This document shows, one piece after another, positions 40,101 to 52,100 of a stretch of 64,000 nt of DNA. The stretch comes from Ostrinia nubilalis (Eukaryota > Arthropoda > Insecta > Lepidoptera > Crambidae). Numbering within the stretch: position 1 is the first letter of the stretch; every line of letters begins with the position of its first letter. Made by a program: the position numbers and the translations under genes. Where the stretch lies: contig NC_087113.1 of the NCBI RefSeq assembly GCF_963855985.1, positions 10,265,889 to 10,329,888 on the forward strand, given 5' to 3'. The notes beneath the pieces are model-generated. The model was not told where the DNA came from and searched no databases. It worked only from the letters and a program-made list of their open reading frames with translations.

Positions 40101-43100
40101 ATAAGGTCATGTCACCTGTTTGCGTCCACCACCCATGGGGTAAATAAAATTACCTATTAACGTCCGCCTCCCACAGGGTCACATCGCCTGTTCGCGTCCA
40201 CCACCTATAGGGTAAAGTCACCTTTTTGCGTTCACCACACATAAGGTTACATCACCTGTTCGCATCCACCTCCTATAGGATCACATCACCAGTTTTCGTC
40301 TACCTCCCATAGGGTAAAGTTACCTGTTTGCGTCCACCTTCCATAAGGTAAAGTCGCCTATTTGCGTCCACTTCCAATGGGGTAAAGTCATCTGTTTGCG
40401 TCCATCACCCATATCATCTATTCACGTCCCCCTCCTATAAGATAAAGTCACCTATTTGCGTCCACCACCTACATATCACACTCACATGGGTCTTGGTCGG
40501 TCAATAGTGTTCCTTGAGCGACGCGCGCTGACCTCTCGGCTGAATAGCTCCCTCGGTAACGCCGCGTCAGTATCATGCCGACCCACTAGGTAAGATGACT
40601 CCGTCTCGTCGTTGCCTGAAGGGAAAAACTATATTGTAAAGGGGATTTCAAGATACTAAAAGGGACTATTCCCACCTCTCGTTGCCACCGCAACTCCTGT
40701 GAAGCCAAGATGTACAGCTTGACCGCCAATAAAAACCCAACCAGTGAAGGTCAAGTTTATCCCGGGAAAAGTAAAACTGTTATGGGACCCGCAACGAAAT
40801 TAATCAGAAGACCATAGGAGTAGTTCAAAGTAAAAGTTCGACTTCCCTTCTAGTTCTACTTCTAGAGCAAAGCGGATGACAGGTGACAAACAAAGGTTTG
40901 ATTTTTGGAGTTGGTTTTCAAACTCAAAGAAAATTGTAGTTACAAGTCTAGCCATAACTGAGGAGGAGGGGTGACATTGAAATATTATGACGTGACAGAG
41001 CATTAAGATCTGAAGTCTCGCTGACGTTTGACTTTACAAAAACTCATTCCTCAGGCACAGACTGAATTACGCGGTAAACCTATAGTAGCACAATTATCCT
41101 AAAAAAAAGCTTCATTCTAGTCCTAAAATTAAAAAAACATGCTAAAGTTAATTTATAAGAATAAGACGAAAATAAATTATACAAACCTAATTGTTCAACC
41201 TGCAATTCGTTGCCGGTGAAATGCGCTCGCAGTTGGAAGAGGTATGTCATGATCTGAAAAAGAAATCTCTTTGTAACTTCTTGCACTTTCCTTTTTTTCG
41301 CTGGAGAGCGAGACTGTAACCTGAGATGAAGCTGTGGGAACCTATAAGTGGTTTACTTGTTGCATAATTTTTAACATAACTTTAACATTATAATAATTAA
41401 CATAACTTTAAAAACAAGAACTTTTGCACGTCGCATGCGACAGAATATGCTGGAATTTATTAAATTAACACCCATCTGTCGGTAACCATGTTCTTGCAAA
41501 TAAATGATTTTATATTTATATTATATTTTATATTATATTATATAATTTGTCTTTATTATTAAACACTGTAAAACCCTGGTTTTCCTAAACAAATAAATAA
41601 ATAAATACCCAAGCTAGAACAATAAATAACTCGCGGCTCTATTTCATTGGGCTCCGGTGGACACCGTCGGGTTTTAGGGTAGACCCTGCCTTTAGTGAGC
41701 AGGTGGGGAGGTCCCTAAACCTACCAATAACCCACTAGCCGTTTCCATTGACCAGTGGGTATGCGCAAAAAAAGGGTGTAATTTCCGGTTGCCGAGCAGA
41801 TAGAATTTCGTACAATGACCCCAAGCTACTCATCCTTATCGCTCGCGCGTAATTGTATTGCTGTCGCACTCGTTCACTTACTGTGGCCTCCCGTCACACA
41901 GTGAGTGTGCGACAGCGAGAGCAATATTACGCGCGAGCGATAAGGATGGGTAGCTTGGGGTCATTGTACGAAATTCTATCTGCTCGGCGACCGGACTTTA
42001 TACTTACAGCCAGGCGGTCGGGTGTAGGTCGTGAGAGGACATCGGCCGCGCACAGCACTCGCGGGAGGCCTAGTGAGCCGCTCGCTTCTAACGCCACTCT
42101 GAGGTTCCTTTCCGCATCGTCCGGTTGGAGCCCCGAGAAGTCTCTGTGGATATCATCATCATTAAATCAAATTCTTTATTGGTATGTAGGCCCTTTTCAA
42201 GACACGTCCCAAATATGGGTAACTTACCCTACTCTGTCTACTTCTACGAACCAACATATCGGCTGGTGCTGAAGTGACAGAAGAAATTTAGTAACCTTTG
42301 TCAGGCTGTCATGGTCATGTCTCAATGCCAAGTGAAAAAGTCTTTCTATAATTTACCAGAGATAAATGAAGGGTTTGGCCTATATTACCCACTTATCTAC
42401 TTGTTAAGAGTGAGAATATTCTCACAAAAGAGTCAGATGTAAACTTCTTATTGAAAGTCACATGAAAGATGTTATAAGGTAAGGTACAAATGAGTATCAA
42501 ATGGAATTTGACCTTTTGCAGCTAGCAACACTTTCAGTGTTGTTTTGCGTTTCAAGCTATGATAAAAAAAAATTGCAACAAGGGTGTTTTCCAAGTCAGT
42601 AACGGACAGATTTATAGTAACAGAGAAAAACTACAAAGTTACTATGTAAATATGGCTCAACAATACACAAGATTGTAAAGCGACTATCTGAATTTATTGA
42701 ATTGTCTCTTCTTTTTTTATTGTCGTAGTTTCGGGTGTCTAGTTTATAGAGGAAAAATGGCTGAACTGTCACTTACATGAGGTCGGGTCGGAAGCGGTGT
42801 ATGATGGCACAGAAAGCCAGGCCAGACCGGAAGCTAGTAGTGAGGTTGGTGACGCGGCACACCTTATATTCCCCCGTCACCACCTGGCACCACTCTAGTA
42901 GATCTTGCACCTGGGAACAAGAGGTATCCGTCATTACATTTCATCATTGTAGTGTTTGTATCTACGTACTAGATACAATACGCTGTCTCACGTACACAAG
43001 TGATAGGCAGTCACGTGACGTCGTTACAAGTGGGACGAGTCAGTCGTACGACAGACGCCGGCGAGGGCTAGCGCAGACCTTTGTGTTTAATGCGAGTCTG

Positions 43101-46100
43101 CATTGAACATTTTCGCTAGCGAGTGCGCCAAAAAAATCTATGAAGATTTTAGTTATTGAAAGTACAATTTTTCATACATTACATGTATTTTTTTACGCAG
43201 TCGCTAGTGGTGACGTTTCGTGTAACTCTCACTAAGCACTCTGGCACCTGTGCTACTCGCACTGCGCTTCCCTGGAATTCCTCGCTAGTGCACTAGTCGT
43301 CAAACGTGTACCTATCCCTTTTTTTCATTTAGATTCTTACGTAATAAATATTAAACAGGGGGGAGGAGGCCGGCCTATTCTTATTTTTTCTTATAATATG
43401 GGGGAGAGCGTCAAAAACTAGCGAAAATAGTGTTATGTAATAAATGAATGGCCCCTAGACTAAGCCACCGCCAGCTGTTTGGTACATACTCTTTTCCATT
43501 TACCGGCGTCTTGTCCTTGTCATTCCGGTCGGGACGGGCAGTAGGCGTGCGCTCGCCGCTCTCGCTGTCATTGCTATCCAGGTTAATACTGCTGAGAGGC
43601 GTCTTCAGCTCTAAAGGCTTGAGGTTCCGCTTGGCTATCGTCTTTGGCTTGAAGACTACGCCTTTAGCGACACGCGCGAGTAAAAGTCGGCGACAAGAAT
43701 CTTCTAAAATAAAGCCGCCGACACGAAATACAGTGTCTCAAGACAAAAGTCTTTGACCAAGTGTGTGTTGCCAGTGATGGTATACGGATCTGAGACGTAG
43801 TCGCTTACTATGGGCCTCATAAGAAGGCTCAAGGTCACCCAAAGTGTTGTGGAGCGTGCTACGCCCGGAGTTTCATTGCGTGATCTAATCAGAAATGAGG
43901 AGAGCCATAGAAGAACCAAAGTGATTGACATAGCCACGTCTCATGGTCCTTCGAGCCGGATCGAGTATCACATAACAGGAATTTTGTTTTCAAAGGGGTC
44001 ACTTTAAAATCAGGGATTGATGGTGAAAACGGGCATGAGTCTTCGTTAAAGATGGGCTGTCACTTTTCTATCTTCATTTGTTTCTTCCATTCATCGGATC
44101 CGGGTGTGATGAAAAGAAGGTAGGGATTGGATTGGCAGCTAAATCGATTGTTGTAACATAAGACTCCTTCCCACTTACCGGCGTCTTGTCCTTATCATTC
44201 CGGTCGGGACGGGCAGTAGGCGTGCGCTCGCCGCTTTCGTTATCATTGCTGTCCAGGTTGATGGAGCTGAGAGGCGTCTTCAGCTCTAAAGGCTTGAGGT
44301 TCCGCTTGGCTATCGTCTTTGGCTTGAAGACTACCCCTTTTAGCTCGTCGCTCTTGGGCGTGGAGGTGAATTTTGGGGGCTGTGAAAGAAAAAATTGATA
44401 TATTTCTTCAATGGACATGGCGCACAATTTTTGTTGAAGATGCCAAAAAAAACTACAAAAAATTAGAATGAATACTGTATTTTTACTTATTTGATATCTT
44501 TAAAAAGGACTTAAATATTCAAGCTCAAAGTGCGCTCTTCCGCTAGGAGCGATTTTCCGCGCGGATTTTGAAAATGTGACGTAGTAACATGAAAAGCTGC
44601 ATGTAAGATATTATCTGTGTACAATGGTTAGAATGGTTAGTAGGGGAGCCGAAGCGGGGATTTCGGGACTTACTAAAGAGTGGCAGACTAACATACAAGG
44701 AAATACTTTGTACCTGGTTGATTACCTCTAAGTATGAATTTTTGATATAAAACGGCATTAGTTCTTATGCCTCTCACCCAAAAAATACCTCAATTAAGCC
44801 CAAATTTGAGACCTCAACCAAACTTTGAGTGACGATGGAAACTAGCCTAGATGGAGGACACATGAAATTGAATTTCTGCTTCTTCATTGATAAAGACTTA
44901 TCATTTACCATACCTTATCATTTTGTATTCCATTTTCAAGTCACTTTTTTTTCGCTTACTGTTAAACAAAACGTGGGTTTTTTTTAAATCTCAGGTTATT
45001 TGAACGCACATCTGAACGATGTCTGGTTTTAATTTCTTCAGTTACTCCGTGACCATAGCGCTTGCAACAGTGCCGAAATATTTGAAACTCAAAACTAAGG
45101 TACATGGTAGCAATCCCGTCAGTAATAATAATAGGAAAATGTCTTGAAAAATAAGTAAATCGTATATTACTTTATGTAACTAATTTTATTATGTATCATA
45201 CTTATAACTAATCACTTCATTCAGAACTAGAAAACGATTCCAAGGATTCCACTTTTCTTCAATAGATGATCAAGATAAAGAGTTATTTATTATAAATTGC
45301 TCTTCCACCATTTCAATTATTCTGCCTTACATCTTACTTGATGAAATCTTTTTCAATTTTATTTACATGGTCATAACATTTTCACCATTCCTCTGCACCA
45401 ATTTGTGAGGTACACCTGAAACCCCCGATAAAGCAGCTATTATAAGAATAATATTTAAAAAAAACCCTCCTTCTGGCGCAGTTAGGTAATAAACTAAATG
45501 TATCCAATTTCACTCCAACTTACTGTCAACTCAACGACGCGCTTTAAAATCAAAGATTGACTTTGAATTATGCCTTATTTTACAATACACATTGAAAACA
45601 ATATGACTTGCTTGAGCTTTTTCGACTTTTTCACAAAAATAACAAATAGGCATGAAGAGATTACAAAATTTCTGCAGCGACTGACAGTTCACTTGATTTA
45701 CTTTGACAGGTGACAATAAAGCCATAGACATTTGCCATATGAAAGACACACTTTTCCAATATTTTTGTTTGGCATGAGAAGTTATTATCATATGACAGAA
45801 CTTATGACCAGACTATGTACAGTCGCGGAATGAAAAGGTTCGTCACCTTAGTGTCGGTTTTCGCTTGCACTAGGTATTGTAAGAGTCAAACCTGCCAACA
45901 TAACAGTGCAAGAAACAGTGCTGCTAACATTTAAATAAATATGACGTTTGCTAACGAATAAGGTTTTGCTTGTTTATTTTTCTATCCCATCAGTGCAATG
46001 CAATGATGACATTGACCAATTGACAATAGTTTTTTTTATTTAATAGAAATAATAATGGCAGGTTGAACCAACAAGAAGGTTTTAGTTTATCAATCATAAT

Positions 46101-49100
46101 AATCTTCTTGACAAGATAAATCGTCAAACAACTTTGATCTGAATAATTTTGAACTTTACTGACGAACAGTTAAAGATTATTTTCTCTAACTCGAGATTAT
46201 TCTGTAACATAATTTCAAAAGGTAATATGTGCTCACGATTCGTTGAAGGAATCAATTTGAAAACTGACGAACCTTTTCATTCCGTGACTGTACATTGAAT
46301 AAAATATTTTTCTTTTTATCATCAAGCTTAGCAGTCTAATAAGTTACTATGACACTCGAGTTAATCCACATTCAGCACCATAGCCTCCCCTTCTACAAGG
46401 CCCTCTACAAATGTCAAAACGTCACTTAACCCTTTTAGCACCAGTTCTTTTGTTTTTGAGAAGAATTTTCAATTAAATTATAGTCCAGTCGTTTGGTACA
46501 AATTAACGTGGTTACCTGGAAATTGTTCCGGGAGTTTTGAAAATTGGTGATTAAAATAGATTTCGCTGTGCTCTCTGTTAGTCTGTTAGTTAAGTGTGAT
46601 TGCCGCGCTCGTTGCGAAATTGGAAAAATGCTGCCTTAGAGAAGATTTTTGATAATTACATTCTTTCCTATTTCGTCGTTACAGCCAAATGACGTTCACT
46701 GCTGGACAAAGGCGAGAGACCTTTGGGTTTTCCATAGGTTTTTTCATAATGAACAGTCCTGCGCTGCCCGCATTCAGGTTCTTCCCGCGACCTTTACCAG
46801 ATCGTCGGTCCACCTAGTAGGAGGCCTGCCCACGCTACGTCTTCCAGCCCGTGGTCGCCACTCAAGAAATTTTCTGTCCCAATGGCCACTGCCACTTGAT
46901 TTTAGCAATTCTGCGTGCTATGTCGGTCACTTTGGTTCTCCTGCGGGCATAGCATAGCCCGCTCCATCACCCTTTGGGTTACCTTGAGCCTTCTTATGAG
47001 GCCCATAGTAAGCGACCACGTTTCAGATCCTTAAACTTTCCTATTTATTTCACGACTAGCTTTTGCCTGCGGCTTCACCCGCGTGAAATTTAGTGTCACA
47101 GATCGGCATAAATTATAGCCTATATGTTAATCTGGGTTACAAACAATAATATTGTACAGTTTCAACAAAATCCGTTGAGTACTTTTTGCGTGAAAGAGTA
47201 ACAAACCTGAGACACAGGAATCTTCCTAGTTCAGGTATCAACCCACCAACATTCTTACTTTTTGTTTTTCCTGATTGTTTGTTATCATAATATTATCTGT
47301 TATGTTGGTGAGAAATAAACATTACTTTACTTTATTTTAAACTTCCAGACATCCAGACATCCAAACTTTCGCATTTATAATATTAGTAGGATACAATTAT
47401 GTAATATAGAAACAAACAAGACAAAAAAAATGTATACTTCAGCAACGCGAATTTTTTAATACTTCAGCATATTTAGGACACCCGGCAGCGTGTCCTGCCA
47501 TGATCAAAGAAAAAAGAACTAGCAATTTAGCAGGTACATTAATTTGACTGTTTCACAACTCTAAATCTATTTAACTTACATTACATGAAATTTATCAAAG
47601 CTTCTTAGCTTGTCTATGTCCCAAAAATTATAAAATGAAAAAAGTAGTTGTCAAAAACCTTTTTAAGGCGGATTTTTTTCAATAAGGCGGGCGCGCGCGC
47701 GGCTATAAACGAGGTCACAAAATTCGGAAAGAACATAGCGAAATCTATTTATTCACCAATTTTCAAAAATTCCGGAAAACTTTCCAAGTAAAATTAACAA
47801 ATAACTGGACTATTTACTCGTTATTGAGCACAGAGACACAAACTTGGTTATTTTTCCAGAAAATTTATAATTAAGTGCATAAATGAAAAAAATGGCTTCA
47901 TAGTGCACAAAATTGGCAATAGGTGGCATAATAATGGTTACTTTTTAGCGCCTAGTTTGAAATGTGATTGAAAGATGACAACTAACAACAGTCTGTTGTC
48001 AGTTAGGTAAAATTTTATTTTAGTTGGTAAAAGACAAAAAGTGGTAAATGGGTTAACGTGCGGGGGCTGCAAAATCATGTTGTGACGTCACGCGCGAATA
48101 TTGGAAATTTTTGAAAATTTTAAAAAGTCCGTAAACTTCTCGAGGCTCTATCTTCGGTAATACTGGATGGATTGAGGTGAAATAAAAACTAGTGTTATGT
48201 GTGTGATCTAAACTTTAAATTAAGTTATAATTTAACTTAATATTACAACTTATGCGTGTTGTCCATTATTCGAAGCTACAATAACCGATCAGTGAGGGCT
48301 TGCTGACCCGAGATAAGAGTAGAAAGTATTTGTTGTGTTTCGGCAGTTAGAGCTAAGATAGCCAGTTCCTCCGTGGTTGAGGATTTCGGGTGAAGCTCGT
48401 TTCCACCTTCGGCCTGATCATCACTTACCATCAGGTGAGATACAGGCCAAGAGCTTTCTCGTGGTGGATAAAAAAAAATAAAAAAAAATTTTGACATTAT
48501 CAAAACCCTAACTCAATTTGTGTAGCCAACGTGAGGAGTGGAGACCAAATACTCTATTAGCCTATGGTAAATTAGTAAGGATTGTGCTCTTGGAGAAAAG
48601 ATCTGATGATGATTATCATAAGTTTGGTTCAATTGCTTGCAAACCTTTTAGCTATCCCCACAGGACGTCCACTGCTGAACATAGGCCTCCCCCAAAGCTT
48701 TCTAGATCACCCGGTTAGGATCAGTCTGCATCCAGCGTCTTACTGCTGGACGCGCGACCTTTATAAGATCGTCGATCCACCTTGTAGGTGGACGTCTTAT
48801 GCTGTCTTTCCAGTACGTGGCTTCCACTCCGGAACCTTGCTGCCCCATCGGTCTGTGTGCTATGTGCCCTGCGCTGCACACTGTTGCAATTTTCTAATAG
48901 CCCACAAACCTGTCGCTATAAATAAAGCCCTGTGTCATGGGGATAACAGTAACAAACCTCAGCAGCCTTAAGTTTCTGTGCTTCCACAATGTTCAGCTCG
49001 TCCTCCGGCTGGTTGGTGGGCGTGGCGGGCGTAGTGGGTATGGTCTTCGGACTCTTCGCACTGTAACACCGGAACTAATGGGACTCTCTACGGTCTCCCA

Positions 49101-52100
49101 AGGAGCCCCATAGCCCTGAAGCAGCCACATCCATAATGCAACTGTCTGAGAAATTTACAAACCTTAGCAGCCTTAGGTTTGCTCATTGGCATTTGCAGGC
49201 GTGGTCGACGATACGGCCGCAGTGGGCGTGCGGGAGTCGAACTTGAGACTCTGGATGCTGTTGTCCTGGGACTCTGGGCACTGTTGCCTTGGAACTCTAG
49301 ACACTGTTGCCTGGGGACTCTGCAAGTTGCAAACCTCAGCAGCCTTAGGTTTCTGGCTCTCTATAATGTTCAGCTCGTCCTCCGGCTGGTTGGTGGGCGT
49401 GGCGGGCGTGGTGGGCGTGGTCGGCGATACGGGCGCGGTGGGCGTGCGGGAGTCGAACTTGAGACTCTGGATGCTGTTGCATTGCAACTTTAGACTGGAT
49501 ACTGTTGTCCTGGGACTCTAGACAGTGTTGCCTGGGGACTCTGAAAGTTACAAACCTCAGCAGCCTTTGGTTTCTTTCTTGGGACTCTGGACACTATTGA
49601 CTTGGGACTCTGGACACTATTGCTTTGATACTCTGGACACTATTGTCTTGAGACTCTAGACACTATTGACTTGGGACTCTGGACACTATTGCCTTAGAAT
49701 TCTAGACACTGTTGCCTTGGGACTCTGGACACTGTTGCCTTGGGACTCTGGACACTGTTGCCTTGGGACTCTGGACACTGTTGCCTTGGGACTCTAGACA
49801 CTGTTGCTTTGGGACTCTAGATTCTGTTGCCTTTGGAATTTGGACACTGTTTCCTTGGAACTTTGAAAGTAACAAACCTCAGCAGCCTTAGGTTTCTCGC
49901 TCTCTATAATCTTCAGATCCTCCTCCGGCTCATTAGTGGGCGTGGCGGGCGTGGTGGGCGTGGTCGGCGACACGGGCGCGGTGGGCGTGCGGGAGTCGAA
50001 CTTGAGACTCTGGATACTGTTGTCCTAGGACTCTAGATACTGTTTCCTTGGGACTTTGAAAGTTACAAACCTCAGCAGCCTTAGGCCTTGCCTTGGGATT
50101 CTGGACACTATTGCCTTGGGACTTTAGACACTGTTGACTTGGGACTCTAGACAGTGTTGCCTTGGGACTCTAGACAGTGTTGCCTTGGGACTCTAGACAG
50201 TGTTGCCTAGGGACTAAACAAGTTACAAACCTAAGCAGCTTTAGGTTTCTGTGACTCCACAATCTTTAGCTCCTCCTCCGGGAATCGAACTTTAGACTCT
50301 GGACACTGTTGTACTGGGACTCTAGACACTATTGATTTGGAACTCTAGACACTGTTGCCTTGGGACTCTGGACACTGTTGCCTTGGGACTCTGGACACTG
50401 TTGCCTTGGGACTCTGCAAGTTACAAACCTCAGCAGCTTTAGGTTTCTGTGCCTCCACAATCTTCAGCTCCTCCTCTGGCTCATTAGTGGGCGTGGCGGG
50501 CGTGGTGGGCGTGGTCGGCGACACGGGCGCGGTGGGCGTGCGGGAGTCGAACTTGAGACTCTGGATACTGTTGTCCTAGGACTCTAGATACTGTTTCCTT
50601 GGGACTTTGAAAGTTACAAACCTCAGCAGCCTTAGGCCTTGCCTTGGGATTCTGGACACTATTGCCTTGGGACTTTAGACACTGTTGACTTGGGACTCTA
50701 GACAGTGTTGCCTTGGGACTCTAGACAGTGTTGCCTTGGGACTCTAGACAGTGTTGCCTAGGGACTAAACAAGTTACAAACCTAAGCAGCTTTAGGTTTC
50801 TGTGACTCCACAATCTTTAGCTCCTCCTCCGGGAATCGAACTTTAGACTCTGGACACTGTTGTACTGGGACTCTAGACACTATTGATTTGGAACTCTAGA
50901 CACTGTTGCCTTGGGACTCTGGACACTGTTGCCTTGGGACTCTGGACACTGTTGCCTTGGGACTCTGCAAGTTACAAACCTCAGCAGCTTTAGGTTTCTG
51001 TGACTCCACAAACTTTAGCTCCTTCTCCGGGAATCGAACTTTAGACTCTGGACACTGTTGTCCTGAGACTAGACACTGTTGCCTCGAGACTGTGGACACT
51101 ATTGCCTTGGGACTTTAGACAGTGTTGCCTTGGGTCTGCAAGTAACAAACCTCAGCAGCCTTAGGTTTCTGTGCCTCCACAATCTTCAGATCCTCCTCTG
51201 GCTCATTAGTGGGCGTGGCGGGCGCGGTGGGCGTGCGGGAGTCGAACTTGAGACTTTGGACGCTGTTGCACTGCAACTTTAGACTCTGGACACTGTTGTC
51301 CTGGGACTCTAGATACTGTTTCCTTGGGACTTTGAAAGTTACAAACCTCAGCAGCCTTAGGCCTTGCCTTAGGATTCTGGACACTATTGCCTTGGGACTC
51401 TAGACACTGTTGACTTGGGACTCTAGACAGTGTTGCCTTGGGACTCTAGACACTGTTGCCTGGGGACTCTGCAAGTTACAAACCTCAGCAGCCTTAGGTT
51501 TCTGTGCCTCCACAATCTTCAGCTCGTCCTCCGGCTCATTAGTGGGCGTGGCGGGCGTGGTGGGCGTGGTCGGCGACACGGGCGCGGTGGGCGTGCGGGA
51601 GTCGAACTTGAGACTGGACGCTGTTGCACTGCAACTTTAGACTTCGGATACTGTTGTCCTGGGACTCTAGATACTGTTTCCTTGGAACTTTGAAAGTAAC
51701 AAACCTCAGCAGCCTTAGGCCTTGCCTTAGGATTCTGGACACTATTGCCTTGGGACTCTAGACACTGTTGACTTGGGACTCTAGACAGTGTTGCCTTGGG
51801 ACTCTAGACACTGTTGCCTGGGGACTCTGCAAGTTACAAACCTCAGCAGCCTTAGGTTTCTGTGCCTCCACAATCTTCAGCTCCTCCTCTGGCTCATTAG
51901 TGGGCGTGGCGGGCGTGGTGGGCGTGGTCGGCGACACGGGCGCGGTGGGCGTGCGGGAGTCGAACTTGAGACTCTGGATGCTGTTGCACTGCAACTTTAG
52001 ACTGGATACTGTTGTCCTGGGACTCTAGACAGTGTTGCCTGGGGACTAAGCAAGTTACAAACCTCAGCAGCCTTTGGTTTCTTTCTTGGGACTCTGGACA

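Noticed and set aside
49179..49521. Plus-strand Gly/Arg-rich frames repeated through 49-52 kb
   Set aside because: Complements of the Pro/Thr-rich exon 6 copies.
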